Assembly: GCA_015075445.1 (NCBI GenBank)
Contig: JABTUJ010000046.1
Location: 1-64,000 of the forward strand
DNA length: 64,000 bases
Direction: 5' to 3'
Origin: Verrucomicrobiales bacterium
GTDB lineage: Bacteria > Verrucomicrobiota > Verrucomicrobiia > Limisphaerales > J093
Within the stretch, counting starts at the first letter, position 1, and every line of letters begins with the position of its first letter. The translations under genes were made by a program, and so were the position numbers. Below, in pieces: positions 52,853 through 61,874 of the stretch. A model generated the notes under the pieces. That model had not been told where the DNA came from. It saw only the letters and a list, made by a program, of their open reading frames with translations, and searched no databases.

Positions 52853-54694
52853 TCAGGGCCCGTCGGCGACGGGTTCGAGGGGCATCAGACGGAGGTCACT
52901 GAGGATGAACTCGTGGATGGAGGGTGGGCATTCGAAGATGAGGGGGCCGGGTTCACCGGGGAGCGTGACGGCGGCGTAGCGGCGGCCGGCGGCGCTGAGG
53001 CGGCCGAGGCGCAGGGTGAGGCGCTGGGGGGTCTGGCCGGGTTTGAGTTCGAGCGTGATGCGCGGTCCTTCCTCCGTGAAGCCGTAGCGGGTGAGACTGG
53101 AGTCGCCCACGGCGGTCCAACGCTCGGCGCGGAGCTGGCCGACGCGGTAGGCGGCTTCCTCGAGGGTGATGGGGTTGGGCGGGCCGCCCGGACCTTCGGC
53201 GAGGGCCCACTCCATGGGTCCGGTGCGGACGAGGCGACGGAGGTGGGGGCCTTCGCTGACGGTGATGGCGGCGAGCTGGTTGGTGGTGACGTTCCAGATC
53301 CGGCGGTCGCGAACCTGGAAGGCGGCGCGGGGGAGCCGGACGGGGTCGAGGGCCAGGACGACGGAGTTTTCGAGGGAACGGCGGGCGTAGTAGCGGTGGC
53401 CGGTGGGGTTGCCGAAATCCACCTGGGCGAGCACGTGAGGGGCGGGGCCTTCGTCACGGGGGTGGGCCTGTTCGAGCCGGTATTGACGCCGGGGCGGGGC
53501 GAGTCCGTAGGCAGCGAAGTCGGTGGCGACCTCGCGTTCGAAGGCGAGGAATTCGAGGCTGGCGAGTTCGGCGAACGTTTCGAGCATGAGGAGGTCGTCG
53601 GCGGGGGCGCGGTAGGGTTCGACGATTTGCCAGGTGCGATTGGTGGTGCGCTGGATGGCGAAGGTTTCGTCGGCGGTGGCGGCGAAGCGGTCGACCTGAT
53701 CGAGGTTGAAGATCAGGAGGCGTCGGTCACAGAAGTGATGGTACGTGTCGCGGGAGATGTCGATCCACGGGGCGAGGGGTGGGCGCGGGACGAGGACGAC
53801 GTTGCCGTAGCTGGAGAGGCGGACGTGGACGAGGTTGGTTTGGTCGGGGGGCGACTGACCGATCTGGAGGGTGAAGACGTCCTGGGAGCCGAGGGCGAAG
53901 GCCAGTTCGCGCTGGGGCGGTTGCAGGCCGTAGGGGGCGAGATCGGCGGCGGGATCATCGTTCACGAAGGAGGCCACGCGGAGCAGCCCGAGGTCCTGGA
54001 CCAGGAATTCGAGGCGGGCGCTATTGGCGCGGGTGGGCAGGGGACGGGTCATCTCCCAGGTGCGGCTGATGGGATCACGGAGGACTTCGAAGCCGTTGGT
54101 AAGGGGGCGGACCTGGAGGCGGTCGAATACCAGTGCCCGGGTGTCGAGGAGGGTGCGGTCCCGCCAGGCGTCGGCCGAGGGGGGGAGCGCATCGAGTTCC
54201 TGGGCGTCGAGGGTGAGGAGGCCCTCGCGTCCGGCGAGGCGGGCATACACCTGACTGCCGATGGCGGTGGGGCGGCCGAGTTCGAGGACGGTTCGTTCGC
54301 CGGCCTGGACGAAGACGACGGTGGCGAGGGGGGGGGCGAGGCCGAAGGCGGCGAGGCCGTTGGTCTGGCGCTGGACTTCGCTGGGGGAGATCGTGCCGCG
54401 GGCGCGGAAGTCGACGAGGCGACGGAGGAAGCGATCGACGCTTTCGGGCTGGGCGGGGTAGAGCCAGGGGGCACGGAAGAACCAGGTATTGGTGCCGCGT
54501 TCGAGGACGAGCGCCTCGTTGGTGCCATGGCGGAGGCGCACGCTGGTGACCTGGCGCGGGTCGAGGCGGGGGAACAGGCGGGCGGCGGGGCTGCCGGGCG
54601 GGGGGGAGGCGGGCTGGCGCCGTTCGAAGAGGAGGATGAACAGGAACAAGGCCAGGGCGGCGACGACCAAGCCTTGTGTTGTGCGCGTGTTCAT
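52853..54694 (-). CDS. DUF4340 domain protein of a Gld-like ABC system
   Basis: This 613-residue protein has one N-terminal membrane helix (GLVVAALALFLFILLF). Repeated DUF4340 units follow, with words such as VTSVRLRHGTNEALVLERG, LAAFGLAPPLATVVF and YGLQPPQRELAFALG. DUF4340 proteins are regularly encoded beside GldG-like and GldF/GldA-like genes, as here. They are thought to sit on the outer face of the inner membrane; the cargo is unknown. The start lies 22 bases after the GldG-like stop. Confidence 0.87.
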   Translation of the reverse strand: MNTRTTQGLVVAALALFLFILLFERRQPASPPPGSPAARLFPRLDPRQVTSVRLRHGTNEALVLERGTNTWFFRAPWLYPAQPESVDRFLRRLVDFRARGTISPSEVQRQTNGLAAFGLAPPLATVVFVQAGERTVLELGRPTAIGSQVYARLAGREGLLTLDAQELDALPPSADAWRDRTLLDTRALVFDRLQVRPLTNGFEVLRDPISRTWEMTRPLPTRANSARLEFLVQDLGLLRVASFVNDDPAADLAPYGLQPPQRELAFALGSQDVFTLQIGQSPPDQTNLVHVRLSSYGNVVLVPRPPLAPWIDISRDTYHHFCDRRLLIFNLDQVDRFAATADETFAIQRTTNRTWQIVEPYRAPADDLLMLETFAELASLEFLAFEREVATDFAAYGLAPPRRQYRLEQAHPRDEGPAPHVLAQVDFGNPTGHRYYARRSLENSVVLALDPVRLPRAAFQVRDRRIWNVTTNQLAAITVSEGPHLRRLVRTGPMEWALAEGPGGPPNPITLEEAAYRVGQLRAERWTAVGDSSLTRYGFTEEGPRITLELKPGQTPQRLTLRLGRLSAAGRRYAAVTLPGEPGPLIFECPPSIHEFILSDLRLMPLEPVADGP

Positions 54695-54716
54695 GCCGGG
54701 CGGGCGGGTGGGGTGG

Positions 54717-56213
54717 CTAGTAGCGGCGACGCCACCAGACGACGCCGCCGACGGCGAGCAGCGCGCCGGGCAGCACGAGGAGGAGGAGCCAGCGCAACTG
54801 GGTCATGGCCGTGCGGGTCAGCGTGATGCGGTATTCGTGCAGGGGGCGGGCGGCGAGGCCGGCCAGGTCCTGGGGGCGATCCAGCAGCCAATTCACGGCG
54901 AGGCTGGCGAACTCGAGGTTGGCGGCGCTCAGGATCATCTCATTGCCGAGGAAGAGCGATTCGCCGACGGCCACCAGGCGGGCGGCGGCGAGGTCGGCGC
55001 CGAGTCCCTGGATGCTGCCGCGTTCGCCGGCGACGGCGAGGGGGACGGCGCCGCGGACATCGCGGTCGGGTGAGGGTTGGGGGACGCCGCCGGCGGCGAA
55101 GCTGCTGGCGGTATATCCCCCCACGCTGGAGAAGAAGAGGGGCTGGACCCGGCCCCCGGCGGTTCCCGGGCCGGCGGGGGCGCGCGCCATCATGGAACGG
55201 GCCAGGACGAGGTGCAGGCGACGGTCGCGCAACGGGGCGGTGATGGCGTGGGCGCTGTAATTGGAGACGACGAGATCGTTGCCGCGGATGGACTGGTCGG
55301 GGTCAAAGACGTAGTTGTCGCCGACGGCCACGCCCCAACCCTGGAGCCAGTCTTCGAGGCCGGTGCGCTCGCGCTGGGCCTGGTGGAAGCTCAGCAGGGC
55401 GAGCACGCGTCCGCCCCGCTGGACATAGCGGGTGAGCCGTTCGAGTTCGAGCGGGTCCAGGGGCGAGCGGGGGCCGGCGATAACCAGGAGCCGGCAGGCC
55501 TCGGGCACCTCGGTGTTCCCGATCAGTTCGAGGGTTTGCACCTCGATGCCCTTCTGGCGCAGCAGTCCAGCGAAACGGGAGTATCCCAGGAGCTTCTCGT
55601 CGCTGGCGGGGTCGTGTTCGCCGTGGCCCCGGAGGAAGCAGGCGACGGGCGACTGGGTGTCCAGCAGCGCCGCGATGGCGTGGGTGAAGAGGGGTTCGCC
55701 CTTGAAGGCCACGCGGCGGACTTCGCGTTCGCCAGCCAGCAGCGCGGCCACGTCGTAGTCGGAGAGTTCCGCGGCCCGCACGATTTTGAACCGGGTGCCG
55801 GCCTCGAAGACAACGAGGTCCGTTTCACTGGAGGCGAGTTGGAGTCGGGCGGCCAGGAGTTCGGCGCGGCCCGGATCCCGGCGGTAGTTGAGGTGTTCGA
55901 GTTTGAGGCGGGGACAGGCGTAGGCGTACTCGCTGAGCAGGCCGTAGACGGAGGGGAAGAGGGGGTGGTCACGGTCGAACAACAGGATGACACTCATCTC
56001 GTTGGTCACGGCGCCCAGCACCTGGCGGGTGGTGCTGGACAGGTCGAAGCGGGCGTCGCTGGTCCAGTGGAACCGGTGGTAATGGCGGGCGGCGAGGTAG
56101 TTGGCCATGGCCACGAGGGCCAGGCCGGCCAGCAGGGCGACCAGGACATGGGTGCCGACCCGGACGCGTTGGGCGCCGGAGAAGCTGGGGCGGGATGGGG
56201 TGTTTGAGTTCAC
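54717..56213 (-). CDS. GldG-family ABC-transport accessory protein
   Basis: This 498-residue protein has a membrane helix near residues 20-42 (VGTHVLVALLAGLALVAMAN). A large domain follows (RFDLSSTTRQVL, MSVILLFDRDHPLF, ACFLRGHGEHDP, LLVIAGPRSPLDPLELE) and a C-terminal helix ending in RRRY. This is the ABC_transp_aux/GldG layout. It starts with GTG (56211-56213), one base after the permease stop, which implies coupling. In Bacteroidetes GldAFG supports gliding, but most homologues outside that phylum are not gliding proteins. Confidence 0.88.
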   Translation of the reverse strand: MNSNTPSRPSFSGAQRVRVGTHVLVALLAGLALVAMANYLAARHYHRFHWTSDARFDLSSTTRQVLGAVTNEMSVILLFDRDHPLFPSVYGLLSEYAYACPRLKLEHLNYRRDPGRAELLAARLQLASSETDLVVFEAGTRFKIVRAAELSDYDVAALLAGEREVRRVAFKGEPLFTHAIAALLDTQSPVACFLRGHGEHDPASDEKLLGYSRFAGLLRQKGIEVQTLELIGNTEVPEACRLLVIAGPRSPLDPLELERLTRYVQRGGRVLALLSFHQAQRERTGLEDWLQGWGVAVGDNYVFDPDQSIRGNDLVVSNYSAHAITAPLRDRRLHLVLARSMMARAPAGPGTAGGRVQPLFFSSVGGYTASSFAAGGVPQPSPDRDVRGAVPLAVAGERGSIQGLGADLAAARLVAVGESLFLGNEMILSAANLEFASLAVNWLLDRPQDLAGLAARPLHEYRITLTRTAMTQLRWLLLLVLPGALLAVGGVVWWRRRY

Positions 56214-56214
56214 G

Positions 56215-57030
56215 TCATCGCCAGCGCCGGCTCTCGACGACCTTCACGGTGAGAAAGAGCACCCAGGCGGCCAGGCCCAGATAGAAGACCACCCAGCGGG
56301 TGTCGACGACGCCCCGCACGAAGTCTTCCATGTGCGTGAGCAGGGAGATGTGGTTGGCGACGACCCCCCAGAGGCCCAGGGCTTCTCCCAGCGGCCCGCG
56401 CAGGAAGCTCAGCATGAAGAAGGTGAGGCCCAGGGCCAGGGCGACCATGGCGGCGAGGACCTGACTGCGGGTGAACGCCGAGGCCAGGCAGCCCAGCGCG
56501 ACGTAGAGGGCTCCCAGCAGGGTGATGCCCAGGAACGTGCTCGCCACCGTCCGCCACTCGAACGGGCTGCCCTCCGGGGTGTAGAGGCTCACGATGCCCA
56601 GACAGACCAACAGCGGCAGCCACATCACCAGGTAGAACGTGAGGGCGGCCGTGAACTTCGCCAGCACCACCGCGCCTTCGCTGATGGGGGTGGTCATGAG
56701 GGTTTCGAAGGTGCCGGAGGAGCGTTCGAGGGCGAAGAGCCGCATGGTGATCACCGGCGCAGAGACCAGGAGGATGAGCCAGAAGAACATGGTGCTGTAG
56801 AACACCTCGGTCAGCGGTGCCTCGAGGGCCTCGCCGTTGTAGCCGGTGAGCATCTGGACAAAGCTCAGGCCCAGCAGGAACAGCACCGCGGCCATCACCA
56901 CGTAGCCGGTCAGGCTGAGGAAGTACGCGCTCAATTCGCGGCGCAGCAGCGTCATGAAAGGCTGCAGCCGGCGGGGCCAGGCCCACGGAGCCTCGCTCAC
57001 TCCCGCACCGTTGGCTGTGCCGGGGCCCAT
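56215..57030 (-). CDS. GldF-like ABC transporter permease
   Basis: This 271-residue protein has six predicted helices of the ABC-2 class (LTGYVVMAAVLFLLGLSF, FFWLILLVSAPVITMRLF, FYLVMWLPLLVCLGIVS). The family motif ERSSGTFETLMTTPIS contacts the ATPase. Its ATG overlaps the ATPase stop by one base. It is the membrane part of the export system formed with its two neighbours. Confidence 0.9.
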   Translation of the reverse strand: MGPGTANGAGVSEAPWAWPRRLQPFMTLLRRELSAYFLSLTGYVVMAAVLFLLGLSFVQMLTGYNGEALEAPLTEVFYSTMFFWLILLVSAPVITMRLFALERSSGTFETLMTTPISEGAVVLAKFTAALTFYLVMWLPLLVCLGIVSLYTPEGSPFEWRTVASTFLGITLLGALYVALGCLASAFTRSQVLAAMVALALGLTFFMLSFLRGPLGEALGLWGVVANHISLLTHMEDFVRGVVDTRWVVFYLGLAAWVLFLTVKVVESRRWR

Positions 57031-57992
57031 CAGCTTTCCTCCGGTTCCACCGGTTCGGCCGCGGGTTCCTTGCACGTGACGCGGAGGAAGACGTCCTCGA
57101 GCGTCTGCTGTTGCAGGGTCAACTCCCGCAGCGCCCACCCGTGGCGGACCACGGTCTGGAACACTTCGGCCCGCAGATCCTGGCCCGCGGCGGCCTCGAA
57201 CCGGCAACGCACATAACCCCCGTCGACGGCCGCCAGCTCGACGCACTCGACGCCGGGGCAGGCGGTCCAGCACTCGCGCAAGGTTGCGAGCGGTGCCGCG
57301 ATCTCGGCCACCACGGTGCCGCCGCTGACGCGGCGACGCAGGTTCTCGGCGGTGTCGGCGGCCACCACGCGGCCCTCGTACAGGATGAGCACGCGGCGGC
57401 AGGTGGCTTCCACCTCGGACAGGATGTGGGAGGACAGGAGGACGGTCCGGCTCCGGCCGAGCGACTGGATCATCGCGCGCACGGACCGGATCTGGTGGGG
57501 ATCCAGCCCGATGGTGGGCTCGTCCAGGATGATCAGGTCCGGACTGTGCACGAGGGCATCGGCGAGTCCCACCCGTTGCCGGTAACCCTTCGAGAGGGTG
57601 CCGATGATGCGGCGGCTGACGTCGGTGAGGCCGCATTCTTCGGTGACCTGGTCGACGCGCCGCCGGCTTTCGGCAACGCCGAGCCCTTTGAGGCGGCCGC
57701 GGAACTTGAGGTATTCGCGGACCCGCATCTCGGGGTGCAGAGGGTTGTTTTCCGGCATGTAGCCGATGCGGCGGCGGACGGCCTCGGATTGGGTGGCCAC
57801 GTCAAGGCCGGCGATGCGGACCGTGCCCGAGGTGGCGGGGAGGTAGGCGGAGAGGATGCGCAGGATGGTGCTCTTACCGGCGCCGTTGGGGCCGAGCAAG
57901 CCCACGACATCGCCGGTGGCCACCGTGAACGAGACGTCGTCCACGGCCATCTGGCGCCCGTAGAACTTGGTGAGGGACTCGACGTGGACCAT
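57030..57992 (-). CDS. GldA-like ABC transporter ATP-binding protein
   Basis: This 320-residue ATPase has Walker A GPNGAGKST (34-42), GYMPENNPLHPEM as the Q-loop region, signature LSKGYRQRVGLADAL, Walker B LIILDEPTIGLDP and the switch His in LLSSHIL. The extra C-terminal domain (VRCRFEAAAGQDLRAEVFQ) is common in GldA/CcmA-type exporters. It starts 10 bases after the protease gene stop, so the operon probably begins at the protease. Confidence 0.93.
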   Translation of the reverse strand: MVHVESLTKFYGRQMAVDDVSFTVATGDVVGLLGPNGAGKSTILRILSAYLPATSGTVRIAGLDVATQSEAVRRRIGYMPENNPLHPEMRVREYLKFRGRLKGLGVAESRRRVDQVTEECGLTDVSRRIIGTLSKGYRQRVGLADALVHSPDLIILDEPTIGLDPHQIRSVRAMIQSLGRSRTVLLSSHILSEVEATCRRVLILYEGRVVAADTAENLRRRVSGGTVVAEIAAPLATLRECWTACPGVECVELAAVDGGYVRCRFEAAAGQDLRAEVFQTVVRHGWALRELTLQQQTLEDVFLRVTCKEPAAEPVEPEES

Positions 57993-58002
57993 CGCGGGAG
58001 GG

Positions 58003-59403
58003 TCAGCGGACAGTCAGTTCGACGGACGCGCGCTGGGGATGAATTATCCGACCGCTCCGCCGCAGGAGGAGCAGATCCACGGTGACCTTGTCTCCGGGCG
58101 CGCGGGCGTGGAGCAGACGCGCTGCGGCGATGAGGTCGGCGGGCACCATCTGGTCCAGGGCGAGGAGGACTTGACCGCGCTGGATGCCCAGTCGCTCCGC
58201 CTCCGAGTCGCGGTCGACACCGGCGATCAGCAGGCCGGCGGTCGTCAGCAATCCCATGCGCTGGGCGAGTTCGCGCGTGATTTCCTGCACGCTCAGCCCG
58301 GTTTTCTGCCGGACCAGCGCGGCGTTGAAGACGGAGGCCTCGGGCACCAGCCGCACGGAGAGCGTCAGGGGCGTTGCGCCGCGCTTGATCTCGACTTTGA
58401 CGGCCCGTCGGTCGCCGTTTTCGAGGAGCAGCCGGTGGCAGTCGATCAGGCCCCGCGGGCGCGTCCCGTTCACCTGCACCACCTCGTCGCCCACCCGCAA
58501 GCCGGCCCGGGCGGCTGGGCTTTCCAGCTCGACGCCGGCCACGGAAAGGGTGCTGCCGGCCGGCCGCAGGCGGGCGCCGAACCAGAGGCGTTCACTGCCG
58601 GGCGAGAGGATCTCCATGAGCGCTTCCGAGAGCCGGCGCACGGGGATGGCGAAGCCGATGCCCTGGCCCTCGCGGTAGATGGCGACGCTCAGGCCGATGA
58701 GTTCGCCCTTGAGGTTGACGAGCGGACCGCCGCTGTTGCCGGGGTTGATCGCCGCGTCGGTTTGGAGCCAGTCCTCGACGCCTAGGGGCACGTTCTCGAT
58801 GGCCGGCCGGCGGGACTTGGAGCTGAGGATACCGCGGCTCACCGAGCCGCCGAGGCCGAAGGGGTTCCCCAGCGCAATGACCGTTTCGCCCAGCAGCAGG
58901 TCGTCGTCGGCAGCGAACTTGACGGCCCGGAAGACCTCGCCGGGTTCGGCCTTGAGGCGCAACAGGGCTACGTCGCTGCCGGCCGCGCCGGCCACGCGCT
59001 CGGCTTCATAGATGCCCCCGCCGGCTTCGTCGGTGAGCTTGACCCAGATGCTGGTGGCGCGCCGCACGACGTGGTCGTTGGTCAGGAGGTATCCGGTCTC
59101 GTCGATGATCACGCCGGAGCCGAGGCTGTATTGGGTCTGGGCCGGTCGCCGGCGGTAATACGGTCCCCACCACTCGCGCAGAAAGGCTTCGAAAGGATCG
59201 CGCACCTCGATGACGGTCTCGGTGCCGATGTTCACCACCGACGGCATGACCTGCGCGATCGCCTGCACGGTCGCATCCCGGCGCACGTCGTTGTCGCTCC
59301 GCCCGGCCGCGGCCAGGTCCCGACCGGTCCCGAGCGTCAGGACCCCGGCCCAGAGGAGGGCCGGGGGGGCCGATCGGAACCAACTCAGAATCCGGTTTAG
59401 CAT
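58003..59403 (-). CDS. HtrA/DegP-like periplasmic serine protease with two PDZ domains
   Basis: This 466-residue protein starts with a membrane or signal segment (ALLWAGVLTLGTGRDLAAAG). The trypsin-like triad is His111 (LLTNDHVV), Asp144 (GSDVALLRL) and Ser224 (NPGNSGGPL). PDZ1 (about 270-350, VAGVELESPAARAGLRVGDEV) and PDZ2 (about 360-450, GLLIAGVDRDSEAERLGIQRG) follow. It degrades or refolds envelope proteins. It is the first gene of the minus-strand run and is divergent from the DUF2851 gene with 109 bases between the starts. Confidence 0.93.
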   Translation of the reverse strand: MLNRILSWFRSAPPALLWAGVLTLGTGRDLAAAGRSDNDVRRDATVQAIAQVMPSVVNIGTETVIEVRDPFEAFLREWWGPYYRRRPAQTQYSLGSGVIIDETGYLLTNDHVVRRATSIWVKLTDEAGGGIYEAERVAGAAGSDVALLRLKAEPGEVFRAVKFAADDDLLLGETVIALGNPFGLGGSVSRGILSSKSRRPAIENVPLGVEDWLQTDAAINPGNSGGPLVNLKGELIGLSVAIYREGQGIGFAIPVRRLSEALMEILSPGSERLWFGARLRPAGSTLSVAGVELESPAARAGLRVGDEVVQVNGTRPRGLIDCHRLLLENGDRRAVKVEIKRGATPLTLSVRLVPEASVFNAALVRQKTGLSVQEITRELAQRMGLLTTAGLLIAGVDRDSEAERLGIQRGQVLLALDQMVPADLIAAARLLHARAPGDKVTVDLLLLRRSGRIIHPQRASVELTVR

Positions 59404-59512
59404 GATAGGCCTTCGTCGATGAGCGGCCTTGGGGGATCCACAGCCGACGCGATGGCGCCGCCCAAACCTGCTCTTGACTTAGCAGAGTGCAACGCGGAAA
59501 AGCAACGTCAAG

Positions 59513-60994
59513 GTGCAACCCATTGGATCCGAGTTATACCCAAGCTGGCGGGCCGCGCTCTGGTCGGAGCCGGGCCTCCACGACCGCGCAACCTCCCCGG
59601 TCCCGTCCGAACGCTTCCTCCAGCAGATCTGGTTTCACCAGCGTCTGCAGCGCGACGCATTGCGCACCCTCGACGGGCGTCCCCTGACCATCCTCCACCC
59701 CGGCTTCTGGAACCACGCGGCGGGCCCGGACTTTCGCCAGGCCGTCCTGCAGTTCGGCGACGACGCGCCCTGCTCTGGCGATGTCGAGCTGGACCTCCGG
59801 GCCGCCGCCTGGCATCAGCACGGTCACGATCGCAACCCCGCCTACGCCCAGGTCCGCCTCCACGTGATCTGGCAAGGCACCCCCACGAACCCGGCGGATG
59901 CGAAGGTTCCCCTGCCCACGCTGGCCCTGGCGGATGTTTTGGATGCGCCCCTGGACGACCTTCGCGAATGGCTGGGGGGCGAAGCCAGTCACAACCTGCT
60001 GACCGCGCGGACCGGCGCGTGCGCCCCGCCGCTGGAACAGTTGCCGGCCACCGGCCTGCCCACGCTCCTCGAACAGGCCGCGTTCACCCGGTTGCGACTC
60101 AAGGCCGATCAGCTCGCCGCCCGGGCTCGCCAGGCCGGCTGGGATCAAGCTTTATGGGAAGCGGCTCTCGGTGCGCTCGGCTACAAGCAGAACGTCTGGC
60201 CGCTGCGGCGGCTGGCCGAACTGCGCGAGTCCTTGCTCCGGGACCTGCCGCGCGATCGCGCCGCCGCACCGGAACTGCAGGCCCGGCTCTTCGGCTTGTC
60301 GGGGTTGTTGCCGGACCAGTTGACGCGACGCTGGTCCACCACCGACGCCTGGCTGCGTCGCGCTTGGGACACCTGGTGGCGCTGGCGCGAGTCGGCCGGC
60401 CCCGCCGTCCTGCCCCGCAGTCTGTGGCGCTTCGACGGACTGCGCCCCGCCAACCATCCGCAGCGTCGCCTGGCCCTGGCCGCTCATTGGCTGGCCGATC
60501 CCGATTGGACCGCCCGCAGCGAACGGTGGCTGGCGAAAGACCTCGCCGACACCGCCCTCCGCCCCGCGCTCCTGGCCGAGCTGCAGCCGTCGGAGGACCC
60601 GTTCTGGGATCACCATTGGACGCTGAGCAGCCGGCCCATGTCCCGGCCCCGACCCTTGCTGGGCGAGGCCCGGATCACGGATTTGGCCATGAACGCCATC
60701 TTGCCCTGGTTGTGGAGTCGGGCCCGGGCCGGCGGCAACAGTGCGCTGTGCACCCGCATCGAGCATCGGTACCGGCACTGGCCCGCCGCCGCGGACAACG
60801 CCCTGCTGCGCCTGGCGCGTCAGCGGCTTCTAGCAGGACGGCCGTTACCGCGGCCCACGCAAGCGATCCACCAACAGGGAATGCTGCAGATCGTGCGCGA
60901 CTTCTGCGACCACGCGAACGCCCTGTGTGACGACTGCCGTTTCCCGGAGCTTGTCCGGCCGTGGGCGGCGGCCTCGGCCGCATCAGGGGCGTGA
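59513..60994 (+). CDS. DUF2851 family protein
   Basis: This 493-residue protein belongs to DUF2851. The block LHPGFWNHAAGPDFRQAVLQ, then GDVELDLRAAAWHQHGHDRN and AYAQVRLHVIW, is characteristic. The conserved Asp/Glu and His in PDF, GDVE and HxHxxN hint at a nuclease-like fold. A Cys motif (CDHANALCDDC) near the C-terminus could bind metal, as in other members. The role is unknown. The start is a GTG at 59513; no better start lies nearby. Its end overlaps the anmK remnant on the other strand by 12 bases. Confidence 0.85.
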   Translation: MQPIGSELYPSWRAALWSEPGLHDRATSPVPSERFLQQIWFHQRLQRDALRTLDGRPLTILHPGFWNHAAGPDFRQAVLQFGDDAPCSGDVELDLRAAAWHQHGHDRNPAYAQVRLHVIWQGTPTNPADAKVPLPTLALADVLDAPLDDLREWLGGEASHNLLTARTGACAPPLEQLPATGLPTLLEQAAFTRLRLKADQLAARARQAGWDQALWEAALGALGYKQNVWPLRRLAELRESLLRDLPRDRAAAPELQARLFGLSGLLPDQLTRRWSTTDAWLRRAWDTWWRWRESAGPAVLPRSLWRFDGLRPANHPQRRLALAAHWLADPDWTARSERWLAKDLADTALRPALLAELQPSEDPFWDHHWTLSSRPMSRPRPLLGEARITDLAMNAILPWLWSRARAGGNSALCTRIEHRYRHWPAAADNALLRLARQRLLAGRPLPRPTQAIHQQGMLQIVRDFCDHANALCDDCRFPELVRPWAAASAASGA

Positions 60995-61180
60995 CACCTG
61001 CCCCAGCAGGACCGGGCGCCGGGCGCCGGTGGTTTCGCGGAGATTGCCCGGCCGGCCCCGCAGTCGCTCGGCCGCCAGCAGGGCAAACGCGGCCGGTTCA
61101 ACCGTGGGCAGCGGCCTGCCGCAAGCGCGCGTGTCCGTGACCTGGATCCCCGGAAGCCAGGCCTGGAGGTGCTTGCTGAG
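60983..61180 (-). pseudogene. anmK: C-terminal remnant of anhydro-N-acetylmuramic acid kinase
   Basis: About 65 codons read HLQAWLPGIQV, then VEPAAFALLAAERLRGRPGN and TTGARRPVLLGQ. This is the conserved end of AnmK, including the AFALLA...RGRPGNLP..TGARR block. Everything upstream is gone: the sequence begins exactly where a 22-base dispersed repeat (61180-61201) ends. AnmK recycles anhydro-MurNAc from peptidoglycan; the remnant cannot work. A deletion or recombination at the repeat is the simplest explanation. Confidence 0.75.
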
Positions 61181-61201
61181 CCTCCTAACGTCGGCTCCTA
61201 C
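61180..61201. repeat. 22-base dispersed repeat at the mazG/anmK-remnant joint
   Basis: GCCTCCTAACGTCGGCTCC (first 19 bases) differs at a few positions from the words at 30970, 31019, 34545, 34606 and 23122. The last residues and stop of MazG (61185) are encoded inside it. Confidence 0.75.
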
Positions 61202-61874
61202 GGGAGGGGGGTTCGGCACGACGCCAGGCGGTTTCGCGGCGGCGGGCTTCGGTGCGGAGGAGTTCTTCGGCGGACCAGCCGCGGTCCTGGCAGAGGGTGG
61301 CCAGATCGAACAGGGCGCGCGCCACGGCCGCAGGACTGCGGGGACCGCGGCGCTGCGGCGGGGGGGCGGGCGTCAGGTGGGCGCGGCGGGCTTTCTTCCA
61401 CAGTTTCTGCGCCCGCAAGAGAGCGGGGAGATGGCGGGGAATACCGTCGAGGGCGGAGGCGCGGGCGTGACGGGTGCCCTGCTTTTCTACGTGTTTGAGC
61501 CGGTCCCACTGTTCCCAGACGGCGGCGGCGGTGCGGGCCTCGGCGTCGCCGAACACGTGGGGGTGGCGATGGATGAGTTTGCGGACGAGGCCGCGGGTCA
61601 CGTCCTCAAAGGTGAAGGCCTGGCGTTCGGCGGCCATCTGGCAGTGGAAGACGATCTGGAGGAGCAGATCGCCGAGTTCCTCGGCCATCTCGGCGTCATC
61701 GCCCGCCTCAATGGCATCGAGCAGTTCGTAGACTTCCTCGATGGCGTGATAGCGGAGCGTGCGGTGGTCCTGTTCGCGGTCCCAGGGGCAACCGTCCGGG
61801 GCGCGGAGGCGCGCCATGACCGCGAGCAGTTCCTCGATGGCGGAGCGGCGGGAGGGAGCGGGGCGACGTTTCAC
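61185..61874 (-). CDS. mazG: MazG-family nucleoside triphosphate pyrophosphohydrolase
   Basis: This 229-residue protein has one full MazG domain: LRAPDGCPWDREQDHRTLR, then HAIEEVYELLDAI and EMAEELGDLLLQIVFH (the EExxE and ExxD magnesium ligands), and KLIHRHPHVFGD. It hydrolyses NTPs to NMPs and PPi. It is slightly short. The C-terminal tail (AEPPSRRSRR) is unusual because it runs into the dispersed repeat. The original end may have been lost when the repeat recombined. The start overlaps the proB stop by 4 bases (ATGA). Confidence 0.92.
   Translation of the reverse strand: MKRRPAPSRRSAIEELLAVMARLRAPDGCPWDREQDHRTLRYHAIEEVYELLDAIEAGDDAEMAEELGDLLLQIVFHCQMAAERQAFTFEDVTRGLVRKLIHRHPHVFGDAEARTAAAVWEQWDRLKHVEKQGTRHARASALDGIPRHLPALLRAQKLWKKARRAHLTPAPPPQRRGPRSPAAVARALFDLATLCQDRGWSAEELLRTEARRRETAWRRAEPPSRRSRR

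Noticed and set aside
52850-54826. Open frame of 658 codons on the plus strand
   Set aside because: It is antisense to the DUF4340 gene and of the same Gly/Glu/Ala-rich composition.
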